From positions 1 to 64,000 of the forward strand of contig NZ_CALCZQ010000015.1 of assembly GCF_937903345.1 (NCBI RefSeq): a DNA stretch of 64,000 nt, given 5' to 3'. The notes beneath the pieces were generated by a model. The model saw nothing but the letters and a program-made list of their open reading frames with translations. It made no database searches and was not told the origin of the DNA. How positions within the stretch are numbered: position 1 is the first letter of the stretch; every line of letters starts with the position of its first letter. Both the position numbers and the translations under genes were made by a program. Shown here one piece after another: positions 43,888 to 51,629 of this stretch. The DNA is from an uncultured Emticicia sp. Its GTDB lineage: Bacteria; Bacteroidota; Bacteroidia; Cytophagales; Spirosomataceae.

Positions 43888-44961
43888 ATGAACAATAATC
43901 TAAATAAATTATTACTGATTAGCTCAGCTATATTGGGGCTTTTGGCTATAGGAATATTGATTTTTGATGGAGGCCTATTGGCAATTGGTCCTTTTTTAGT
44001 AGGCTCTCTTATCTGTCTGGCCATCGGTGGACGAAGTGTTCCAACGCTTAATCAAATGTGGTTTACCATTTGGGTTTTGGTAGCTGTTTCAGTTGGGTTC
44101 TTTTACCCTCAATATTTCCAAAGAATAGGAGATTTTAAGTTTACGGCCTTTATCGTTCCATTGATTCAGATAATTATGTTTACGATGGGTACAGAAATGA
44201 GCTTGAAAGATTTTGAAGGGGTAATGAAAACACCTAAAGCTGTCCTAATTGGCTTGGTAAGTCACTTTACCATCATGCCTTTGGTTGGAGTTGCCTTAGC
44301 AAAAATTTTTGGATTTCCGCCAGAGATAGCTGCTGGCGTAATATTGATGGGTTCTGTGCCGAGTGGCGTAACATCAAATGTCTTGGCATTTATTGCAAAA
44401 GCCAATATGCCTTTGTCGGTTACGATTGCTGCTATTTCTACACTCGTAGCACCATTTATGACTCCATTATTGATGAAATTATTGGCTGGTCAATATGTGG
44501 CCATTGATTTAAAAGTCATGATGCTTCATGTTGCCGAAATCATCATTTTACCAATAATACTGGGCTTAATCGTCAATAGATTCCTTAGAAAAGGCGTAAA
44601 ATGGTTACAAACTTTATTGCCCAAAATTTCGATGTTGGGTGTGCTTATGATGATGATTGTCATTGTTTCATCGGGTAGAGATTCTTTATTGCAAATCGGG
44701 CCACTGTTGTTTTTATCTGGGATAATTCACCACACAATTGGCTATCTACTCGGCTATTGGAGTGGCCGATTTATGGGTTTAGATGAAGCCTCTTGCCGTA
44801 CAATTTCTTTGGAAGTGGGTATGCAAAATGGCGGACCTGCTTCTGGAATTGCTCTACAAATGGGTAAAATAGCAACTGTGGGATTAGCATCGGTCATTGC
44901 TGTACCTTGGATGACTATTTCAGGTTCAATGTTGTCTAATTGGTGGAGAAATAAGGAATAA
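43888..44961 (+). CDS. Bile acid:sodium symporter (BASS)-family transporter
   Basis: This 357-residue membrane protein has about ten helices. It contains the conserved BASS stretch FTMGTEMSLKDFEGVMKTPK, GVILMGSVPSGVTSNVLAFIAKANMPLSVT (as SVPSGVTSNVLAFIAKANMP) and EVGMQNGGPASGIALQMGK, which build the crossed-helix sodium and substrate sites. The N-terminus carries two extra helices relative to short BASS proteins. BASS members import bile acids, pyruvate, pantoate and other organic anions. The position between an IclR regulator and a 3-hydroxyacyl-CoA dehydrogenase suggests it imports the acid that this locus degrades. Confidence 0.88.
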   Translation: MNNNLNKLLLISSAILGLLAIGILIFDGGLLAIGPFLVGSLICLAIGGRSVPTLNQMWFTIWVLVAVSVGFFYPQYFQRIGDFKFTAFIVPLIQIIMFTMGTEMSLKDFEGVMKTPKAVLIGLVSHFTIMPLVGVALAKIFGFPPEIAAGVILMGSVPSGVTSNVLAFIAKANMPLSVTIAAISTLVAPFMTPLLMKLLAGQYVAIDLKVMMLHVAEIIILPIILGLIVNRFLRKGVKWLQTLLPKISMLGVLMMMIVIVSSGRDSLLQIGPLLFLSGIIHHTIGYLLGYWSGRFMGLDEASCRTISLEVGMQNGGPASGIALQMGKIATVGLASVIAVPWMTISGSMLSNWWRNKE

Positions 44962-44979
44962 TATATGATTTACGAACGA

Positions 44980-45033
44980 CGATTTACGATTGGTTTGCTA
45001 AAAACAGAAGCATTAATCGTCAATCGTAAATCG
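44980..45033. repeat. Inverted CGATTTACGATTG word with heptads before the hydroxyacyl-CoA dehydrogenase
   Basis: Perfect 13-base arms CGATTTACGATTG (44980-44992) and CAATCGTAAATCG (45021-45033) are 28 bases apart. Both flanks repeat 7-base words (GATTTAC, GACGATT, AATCGTA, AATCAAT). The block fills most of the 93-base gap before the ATG at 45055. Confidence 0.7.
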
Positions 45034-45054
45034 AATCAATCAAAAATCGTAAAC

Positions 45055-45915
45055 ATGAAAATTCAAAAAATAGCAGTCATCGGAGCAGGTAACATGGGGC
45101 ATCAAATAGCGATTTGTGCAGCTCTGTCTGGCTTTCAAGTGAATTGTATTGATACCAATCCTGACATTCTTAATAAAGCCATAGCTTTTGCCGATAATTA
45201 TTTAAAAGAAAGAATATTGAAAGGAAAAATTAGCGAAGAAGCTGCTAATCAAACTCGTACTAACCTTGTTTTTGTTTCTAATTTAGAAGAAGCTGCCAAA
45301 AACGCAGACCTCGTAATTGAGGCAATTATTGAGAAACTCGATATAAAACGCAAACTCTTTGCGGACTTAGATAAACTTTGTCCTGCCCATACTATTCTGA
45401 CTACCAATAGCTCTTATATAGTAAGTTCTAAAATTGCTGATGCTACAAAGAGACCTGATAAAGTATGCAATATGCACTTTTTCAACCCTGCTTTGGTCAT
45501 GAAGTGTGTAGAAGTGGTAAAAGGCCCACACGTATCAGACGAAACAGTGGAGGCAGTAATTAGCGTGGCAAAAAGCATGAGTAAAACGCCAGTTTTATTG
45601 CATAAAGAAATTTATGGTTTTTTGGTGAATCGCCTTTTACAAGCTACCAGAAAAGAAGCCCTCAATTTACTTGATATGGGCGTAGCTTCTTTTGAAGATG
45701 TCGATACTGCCGCAAAAAACGGACTTGGCTACCCAATGGGTCCTTTTGAATTATTAGATCTCACAGGTATAGACTTAGCCTATCATGTAAGTACTGAAAA
45801 ATACAAAGAAACTGCTGACCCAACCGATAAACCATCAGCAACTATTATTGAAAAATTTGAGAAAGGAGAATTCGGGAAAAAAGTAGGAAAAGGATTTTAT
45901 GACTATAATAATTAA
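45055..45915 (+). CDS. 3-hydroxyacyl-CoA dehydrogenase
   Basis: The start is the ATG at 45055 (MKIQKIAVIGAGNMGHQ), giving 286 residues; the longer frame runs through the repeat block and is rejected. It has the NAD Rossmann motif GAGNMGHQ, an acidic residue after strand 2 (CIDTNPD), TNSSYIVSSKIA, the catalytic His in MHFFNPALVMKCVEVVKG and a C-terminal dimerisation domain GFLVNRLLQATRKEALNLLD with GYPMGPFELLDLTGID. It oxidises (S)-3-hydroxyacyl-CoA to 3-ketoacyl-CoA. In this locus it would follow the hydratase. No thiolase or acyl-CoA dehydrogenase is near. Confidence 0.92.
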   Translation: MKIQKIAVIGAGNMGHQIAICAALSGFQVNCIDTNPDILNKAIAFADNYLKERILKGKISEEAANQTRTNLVFVSNLEEAAKNADLVIEAIIEKLDIKRKLFADLDKLCPAHTILTTNSSYIVSSKIADATKRPDKVCNMHFFNPALVMKCVEVVKGPHVSDETVEAVISVAKSMSKTPVLLHKEIYGFLVNRLLQATRKEALNLLDMGVASFEDVDTAAKNGLGYPMGPFELLDLTGIDLAYHVSTEKYKETADPTDKPSATIIEKFEKGEFGKKVGKGFYDYNN

Positions 45916-45926
45916 TACCTAAAAAT

Positions 45927-46792
45927 ATGAAGACGAGAATATTATGTGTGCTTATAGTAACAATGATTATGTCAAATGTGCAAGCACAAAAGCCACTCAT
46001 TAGAGCTTTTCAGCCGCCAACTGTCGTGAATAAAATACCTTATGGAAATAATCCAAAAGCGGGTAAATATGCTCAAACCAAAGATGCCAAAATCTATTAT
46101 GAGGTTTATGGTAAAGGACAACCGATTCTAATAATGCACGGTGGTTTATTCGGCTCTACTGTTGAAATGGCAGATTTTATTGATAAGCTAAAAGAAAACT
46201 ATCAGGTTATTGCTATTTCTCTTCGTGGGCATGGCAAATCAGAGTTAGGTTCAGAGCCAGTTAAGTTAGTCTCGAACAACGAGCCAACGATGCCATGACG
46301 GTTGTTAATGCAGTTACAAAAGACAGTTTATTAGTATTAGGTTTTAGTGATGGTGGATTTTCTTCCTATAAATTGGCAGCAATGTATCCAGAACGAGTAA
46401 AAAAAATGGTGGTAATTGGTGCAGGAGAATTATATCCTGGGGCGGCAGAATTCAAATTTACGGGTAAGCAAGCCATGACATTCGATAAGGCTTTTTTTGA
46501 ACAACAATTAAAACTCATGTCTGAACCCAACAGGTTAGAAGACCTATTTGCGGGTGTAAATGCTTGTTACAGCAAATTAACGGTTGGCAAAGATTTATTG
46601 GGAAGTATCAAATGCCCAGTATTGGTAATGGCTGGCGACAAAGACGATGGCAACCCAGTTGAGCGAGTTGTGAGTGCCGCTCGATTTATTCCAAAACATC
46701 AGATAAGTATCATTCCAAACACTACCCATGAATGTTTTACTGAAAATTTTGAAGCAACTTGGGCGAGTATTGTTCCTTTTTTAAAAAAATGA
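45927..46792 (+). pseudogene. Secreted alpha/beta hydrolase split by a frameshift
   Basis: The N-terminal frame (45927-46298, 123 residues) has a signal peptide (ends VQAQ), the oxyanion region LIMHGGLFGST and ISLRGHGKSELGSEP. It then reads nonsense to a stop. The second frame (46295-46792) has the nucleophile elbow GFSDGG, the acid region VLVMAGDKDDGNP and the catalytic His in PNTTHECF. The break lies at 46260-46268, which reads GTTAAGTTA, a 5-base tandem duplication. Removing five bases joins the frames and restores SLEQRANDAMTVVNAV. All catalytic residues survive, so this is a recent lesion, a phase-variable site or a sequencing error. ATG and TGA of the two frames overlap. Confidence 0.8.
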
Positions 46793-46796
46793 TTTG

Positions 46797-47465
46797 ATGA
46801 AAAGTTTTATTATTTTTTTTACAGTTATGATGTTTTCGCTGAGACTATCAGCTCAAAGGATAAAAATAAATAAGAAAAATCTTGAAGCTAATCAAGTATA
46901 TTTATCTTTTGTCAAAATAAAAGGTAAAGAAGTAGTAAAGGTAGAAGCCGATACAACCATCAAAGCAACTGACGAGGCTACGATTGTAAAATTAAAATCT
47001 TTTGATTTTATGAATGGTACGATTGAAGTAAAGGTTTTGAGCAGATTAATGAAAAACGCCCCAGCTTTTGCTCGGGGTTTTATAGGGCTTGCTTTCAGAA
47101 TTGGAGAGAAAAATGAAAAATTTGAGAGTATTTATATCCGTCCGACTAATGGCCGAGTCGATGACCAAATTCGGAGAAACCGTAGTATTCAGTATTTTGC
47201 TTTTCCTGATTATCGGTTTGATAAACTACGCAAAACCGACCCTGAAAAATACGAATCTTATACCGATATGGGGCTAAACGAATGGATAATAATGAGAATA
47301 GAAGTAGCAGGTGCTCAAGCAAAGTTATTTTTGAATTATTCAAAACATCCGTCATTAGTTGTGAATGACCTAAAACTTGGAACAGATAATGCTGGAAGCA
47401 TTGGTCTTTGGATAGGCAATTGGACTGAAGGGTATTTTAAGGATTTGAAGGTGATAAAACAATAA
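46797..47465 (+). CDS. Secreted concanavalin-like (LamG/DUF1080-type) protein
   Basis: The start is the ATG at 46797, after a TTG one codon earlier, giving 222 residues with a signal peptide (ends RLSAQ). The mature part is a beta-sandwich: TIKATDEATIVKLKSFDFMNGTIEVKVLSR (as FDFMNGTIEVKVLSR), FARGFIGLAFRIGE, FESIYIRPTNGR, QYFAFPDYRFDKLR, NEWIIMRIEVAGAQAKLFLN and GSIGLWIGNWTEGYFKDLKV. The pattern resembles secreted lectin-like proteins related to DUF1080, some of which hydrolyse 3-keto-disaccharides. No catalytic residue is certain. It starts 4 bases after the frameshifted hydrolase gene. Confidence 0.75.
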   Translation: MKSFIIFFTVMMFSLRLSAQRIKINKKNLEANQVYLSFVKIKGKEVVKVEADTTIKATDEATIVKLKSFDFMNGTIEVKVLSRLMKNAPAFARGFIGLAFRIGEKNEKFESIYIRPTNGRVDDQIRRNRSIQYFAFPDYRFDKLRKTDPEKYESYTDMGLNEWIIMRIEVAGAQAKLFLNYSKHPSLVVNDLKLGTDNAGSIGLWIGNWTEGYFKDLKVIKQ

Positions 47466-47474
47466 ATTAAGAAG

Positions 47475-47505
47475 TCGAAGGCTTCAATTTCAGCCTTCGA
47501 TTTTT
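47475..47505. terminator. Terminator between convergent operons
   Basis: Nine-base arms TCGAAGGCT (47475-47483) and AGCCTTCGA (47492-47500) pair perfectly and are followed by five T residues. It separates the plus-strand organic-acid locus from the minus-strand galactarate module. Confidence 0.8.
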
Positions 47506-47511
47506 AAAAAA

Positions 47512-48417
47512 TTATTTATTTTGCTCAATTATCTGCCTAAGTTGTTCTACCTCAGCCTCCGTTGGCATCGTGAGTGGAGGACGTGCATCGCCAGCACTTT
47601 TACCAATCAATTTTGCACCTGCTTTGATTAAACTTACAGCATAACCATTCTTCCTACCACGTAATCTGACCAAAGGAATATAAAATTTCTGTGTGATTTC
47701 GTTAACTGTTGCTTTATCGCCTGCACGTAGGGCTTTATAGAATTTATTGGCCAATTCTGGCACAAAATTGAACGCCGCCGAAGAATAAGTATTTACCCCT
47801 ATTGACAAATATGCCTCTGCAATAATTTCAGCTGTCGGAACCCCACCAATGTATGAAAGTCGTTTCCCGACTGTTTTAATAATATCATTCAAATCCTGCA
47901 TATTGCCAGTTCCGTCTTTCAAACCAATGAAATTTGGGCAAATATCAGCCAGTTTTTTGATATATTCTGCCGATAAAACGCCATTCCCACGATTATAATA
48001 AATGATTGGCAATGAGGTGTTTTGCATAATGGCTTTGGCATATTCAAACACTCCATCTTGCGGACATTCGGTCAAATAGGGTGGAAAAAGTAAAATAGCG
48101 TGAATACCCGCCTTTTCAGCGATACGGGTGAACGTTTTCGCTTCAGCAACACTTTTTCCTGCACTCGCAATGACTGGCACTCGCTCGGCTACAACTTTAA
48201 CCGAGATATTTACAATTTGCTCATATTCTGCTACCGATAGTGAGAAAAACTCACCCGTTCCACCTGCCACAAAAACGGACGAAACATCATGGCTCACAAA
48301 CCATTGTACACGGTCAGCAAAGGTTTCTGCATTGAATTCTCCGTTTTCGTCAAAATCAGTAATTGGAAAAGAAAGAAGCCCGTCTTCGAGCGATGACTTT
48401 ATATTTGATAGTTCCAT
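47512..48417 (-). CDS. kdgD: 5-dehydro-4-deoxyglucarate dehydratase (KdgD)
   Basis: The start is the ATG at 48417 (MELSNIKSSLEDGLLSFPIT), giving 301 residues. The DapA-type TIM barrel has VFVAGGTGEFFSLSVAEYEQ (the KdgD GTGEFFSL motif), YYNRGN and the Schiff-base Lys in FIGLKDGTGNMQDL. It has the full length of KdgD. The enzyme decarboxylates and dehydrates 5-dehydro-4-deoxy-D-glucarate to 2-oxoglutarate semialdehyde. It lies downstream of glucarate and galactarate dehydratase genes that make its substrate. The dehydrogenase that would finish the pathway to 2-oxoglutarate is not in the window. Confidence 0.92.
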   Translation of the reverse strand: MELSNIKSSLEDGLLSFPITDFDENGEFNAETFADRVQWFVSHDVSSVFVAGGTGEFFSLSVAEYEQIVNISVKVVAERVPVIASAGKSVAEAKTFTRIAEKAGIHAILLFPPYLTECPQDGVFEYAKAIMQNTSLPIIYYNRGNGVLSAEYIKKLADICPNFIGLKDGTGNMQDLNDIIKTVGKRLSYIGGVPTAEIIAEAYLSIGVNTYSSAAFNFVPELANKFYKALRAGDKATVNEITQKFYIPLVRLRGRKNGYAVSLIKAGAKLIGKSAGDARPPLTMPTEAEVEQLRQIIEQNK

Positions 48418-48497
48418 AAGCCCCCAAGCCCCCAAAGGGGGATTTATTGTTTAATTTGTTGTTTAATAATTTGAATTTTCAAAAATCGTCATTCAGT

Positions 48498-49793
48498 CTA
48501 CCATCTCGTGGCCTTAAATTCCCAATCCGGCTCTACTTTCTGCATTTCTATTTCGTCGTTTCGTTTGGTTAGACCGCATTTTTTGTAATTTTCGTGGAGT
48601 TTTGCTAAAGCTACTCGGTCGAGTTCTACACCTAAACCAGGGCCCGTTGGAACCGCGACTGCCCCATCTTCAAATTTCATTCGTCCTCCAACAATAATTT
48701 CATCAGATTGCCACGGATAATGCGTATCGAGGGCATATTTAAAATTCGGAATTGCTGCACCCAAATGCACCATTGCCGCCAACGAAATACCCAAATGAGA
48801 ATTTGAGTGCATCGACAAATCACGGCCAAAAGTTTGACAAATAGCCGCCAATTTCATAGAATCCTGCAAGCCTCCCCAAAAATGATGGTCAGATAAGATA
48901 ATATCTTCCGCACCCAAAGAATAGCTTCGTGGAATATCTGTAAATGAGGTTGTGCACATATTGGTTGCCAAAGGAGTTTTCAAAGCTTTTCTTACCGCAG
49001 CCATATTTTCTTGTCCACGGCAGGGGTCTTCCAAATATTCAATGATCCCTTCCATTTCTTTGCCAAATTTAATAGAGGTTTCAACAGTCCAAAGTGCATT
49101 TGGGTCGATTCTTAACGGTGTATTTTCCCCAAAAGCTTCACGAAGTGCAAAAACCGCATCCACTTCTTGGCGTGGTTCAAATACGCCGCCTTTTAGCTTA
49201 ATTGACTGAAAACCAAATTCTTTGCACATTGCTTTTGCCTGTGCAACAATCTCCTCAGGGTTTAGTGCACTTGCTTGTCTAGCAGCATCCCAGCCTGTGG
49301 CATTAGGGTTTGTGCCAAATTCTAATTCACCACCAGCACCTTCATATTTATAAAAAAGATAGGCCGAAAATGGCACGCTGTCACGACGTTTTCCGCCCAA
49401 TAAATCTACCACTGAACGATTGACGATTTTGCCAACAATATCCAAACAGGCCACTTCAATTGAGCTAAAAATATGTACCAAAGTACGTTGATCCCAAGGT
49501 GTATCGCCTCTTTTGATAGTATCTTCTGAATCGAAATTAGCGGATAAAATATCTCTGATATTATTTAATTGAAAAGGGTCTTGACCGATGATAAATCGTC
49601 GGCTTTTTTCGAGTGCTTTATCTATTTCGATATTGCCTGGAATTTCGCTTACACCACTGATGCCGTCATCGGTTACGAGTTCTACAACAGTACGCAAAGC
49701 ATAAGGAGCGTGAAGCCCAGCGGCATTGAGCAACGGAGGGTCAATAACTGCAATTGGTGTGATATGGAATTCTTTGATTTTTGGAAATTTCAT
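48498..49793 (-). CDS. gudD: Glucarate dehydratase (enolase superfamily)
   Basis: This 431-residue protein has the length and motifs of the glucarate dehydratase subgroup. The N-terminal capping domain reads LRTVVELVTDDGISGVSEIPG. The catalytic barrel includes the Lys pair in SIKLKGG, metal ligands in IDPNALW and EDPCRGQ, the Asn of ATNMCTT and the general base His in SMHSNSHLGISLAA. It removes water from D-glucarate (and possibly L-idarate) to form 5-dehydro-4-deoxyglucarate. KdgD is encoded 80 bases downstream and GarD 95 bases upstream. Confidence 0.92.
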   Translation of the reverse strand: MKFPKIKEFHITPIAVIDPPLLNAAGLHAPYALRTVVELVTDDGISGVSEIPGNIEIDKALEKSRRFIIGQDPFQLNNIRDILSANFDSEDTIKRGDTPWDQRTLVHIFSSIEVACLDIVGKIVNRSVVDLLGGKRRDSVPFSAYLFYKYEGAGGELEFGTNPNATGWDAARQASALNPEEIVAQAKAMCKEFGFQSIKLKGGVFEPRQEVDAVFALREAFGENTPLRIDPNALWTVETSIKFGKEMEGIIEYLEDPCRGQENMAAVRKALKTPLATNMCTTSFTDIPRSYSLGAEDIILSDHHFWGGLQDSMKLAAICQTFGRDLSMHSNSHLGISLAAMVHLGAAIPNFKYALDTHYPWQSDEIIVGGRMKFEDGAVAVPTGPGLGVELDRVALAKLHENYKKCGLTKRNDEIEMQKVEPDWEFKATRW

Positions 49794-49887
49794 TGTTTTT
49801 AGATTTCTAAATATGTAAAATTCACATTTATATTTTGTGAATTAACTAATAAACCAGTCCACAAATAACAAATACACTATAACTAAT

Positions 49888-51441
49888 TTACGTCAAAGGC
49901 CCCGGATTAAAAAGAACCAAATCATTATAAAGTCCTAATTTATCGGTAGCTACTTTTTTGTTTCCACTGGCAATTTCGAGAATGAGGTGGAATAATTCCC
50001 AGCCCATTTCTTCGATAGTTTTTTGTCCGAAAGCTACTGGACCAGCATCAAAATCTATTAAATCATGCCAACGGTTTGCGAGTTTTGTGTTTGAACTTAC
50101 TTTTATTACAGGAACCATGTTTAGCCCGTAAGGCGTGCCACGACCCGTAATAAAAACGTGCATATTCATGCCTGCTGCCAATTGGAGCGTTCCACAAACA
50201 AAATCACTGGCGGGGGTGGCCACAAAATTTAATCCTTTTTTACGAATTTTTTCCCCTGGTGAAATTACATCTACAATCGTACTTGTTCCCGATTTTACGA
50301 CCGAACCGAGGGCTTTTTCTACAATATTGCTTAATCCTCCCCCTTTGTTACCTGGGGTTGTGTTGGCACTTCTATCGGCATTTCCTTGATTAAGATAATT
50401 ATCGTACCAAGACATTTCGTCTTTGAGTTTTTGAGCAACTTCTTCACTTTCACAGCGAGGAATTAGCAAATGTACTGCATCACGTACTTCGGTAACTTCG
50501 GAGAAAAACACCGTTCCGCCTGCTTTCACAATCAAATCAGCAGCAAAACCAGAAACTGGATTGCCAGTCAAACCCGAAAAAGCATCGCTTCCACCGCATT
50601 GCATTCCTACAACTAAATCAGCCACTGAGCAAGTTTCTCTTTTTCGTTGATTAAGTTTTTTGAGATGCCTTTCAGCCATTTCCATAATACCATCAACCAT
50701 ATCGTAGAAACCTTCGAAAGATTCATCTTGGAGGTAAAGGATATTTTGCTCATTATCTGTTTCGGGGGCTGAGCGAAGCCGAAGTCCATCATCATCTGGA
50801 AGTAATCTCTCTGGTCTTAATTTTTCACAACCCAAACCAATAATCATTATTTCTCCACCAAAATTCGGGTTTTGGGCAATGTGTTTAATTGTACGAATCG
50901 GAATAATTGCTGCAGGTGCATCTATCGCAATTCCACAACCATAACTATGATTAAAAGCCACCACCTCATCAACATTTGGGTAAAGTGGCAGTAACTCTTT
51001 TTTGATTTTATTTTCAATGTAATTCGTGATTCCAGCAACGCATTGAACGCTGGTAGTTATAGCTAGTACGTTTTTAGTGCCTACGCTTCCATCAGGGTTT
51101 TTAAATCCTTGAAAAGTAAATCCTTTCAAAAGTTCTGATTTTAGCGTAATTGGCTGCACATAAGCAATGTTTTCTAAGTTGGGGGGCTGTGGCATATTGA
51201 TGTTACTTTCATTGATCCAACTCCCTTTTTCAATAAATCTATTGGCAAAACCTATAATTTGTCCATAGCGAATTACTTCTTCTCCTTCGGTGAAAGACTT
51301 TAAGGCTACTTTATGTCCCATTGGAATGTCTTCTTCCAGAACTATCCCATTAAGTACAATTGCCCCTCGTTTCAACCCTGCTGGAGTGGCAACGATGGCT
51401 ACATTATCATTTGGGTTAGTTTTTAATACTATATTTTGCAT
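49888..51441 (-). CDS. garD: Galactarate dehydratase (UxaA/GarD family)
   Basis: This 517-residue protein follows the E. coli GarD pattern from end to end. The N-terminal SAF domain has DNVAIVATPAGLKRGA and PMGHKVALKSF with RYGQIIGFA. Further landmarks are GSWINESNINMP, FQGFKNPDGSVGTKNVLAIT, FNHSYGCGI, GLGCEKLRPERLL, VVGMQCGGSDAFSG, FSEVTEVRDAVHLLIPR and the ending FNPGPLT. Cys residues in GCGI, GLGCE and MQCGGSD match the iron site region of the family. It dehydrates galactarate, the oxidation product of galacturonate, to 5-dehydro-4-deoxyglucarate. Altronate dehydratase is a less likely alternative because the N-terminal GarD-type motifs are present. Confidence 0.93.
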   Translation of the reverse strand: MQNIVLKTNPNDNVAIVATPAGLKRGAIVLNGIVLEEDIPMGHKVALKSFTEGEEVIRYGQIIGFANRFIEKGSWINESNINMPQPPNLENIAYVQPITLKSELLKGFTFQGFKNPDGSVGTKNVLAITTSVQCVAGITNYIENKIKKELLPLYPNVDEVVAFNHSYGCGIAIDAPAAIIPIRTIKHIAQNPNFGGEIMIIGLGCEKLRPERLLPDDDGLRLRSAPETDNEQNILYLQDESFEGFYDMVDGIMEMAERHLKKLNQRKRETCSVADLVVGMQCGGSDAFSGLTGNPVSGFAADLIVKAGGTVFFSEVTEVRDAVHLLIPRCESEEVAQKLKDEMSWYDNYLNQGNADRSANTTPGNKGGGLSNIVEKALGSVVKSGTSTIVDVISPGEKIRKKGLNFVATPASDFVCGTLQLAAGMNMHVFITGRGTPYGLNMVPVIKVSSNTKLANRWHDLIDFDAGPVAFGQKTIEEMGWELFHLILEIASGNKKVATDKLGLYNDLVLFNPGPLT

Positions 51442-51454
51442 TATTTTAAAGTTT

Positions 51455-51628
51455 TTCCTTATGGCCGGATTGGTTATTGGTAATCTTAGATTTTAAATTA
51501 ATCTTTCTCTTTTTGTCAATGGAAGGTCTATTGTCCACCAACAACAGCTAGATTCTCCCAAGTTACTAAACAAGCAGTCATCAATACACAAATAAATAGT
51601 TTACCAATCACTAATTTACCAATCATCA
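51455..51628. repeat. Spacer with heptad words between permease and garD
   Basis: This gap carries ATTGGTTATTGGTAATCTTA near 51464 and the run TTTACCAATCACTAATTTACC around 51600-51620 (shown in part), with 7-base words TTTACCA, ATCACTA, ATTTACC and AATCATC. The words are reverse complements of those in the array at 12311-12414 (TTGGTAA against TTACCAA). Confidence 0.5.
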
Positions 51629-51629
51629 A

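Noticed and set aside
46295..46792. An independent cytoplasmic hydrolase starting at the internal ATG
   Set aside because: It lacks the N-terminal strands and oxyanion loop of the fold; these are encoded in the preceding frame.
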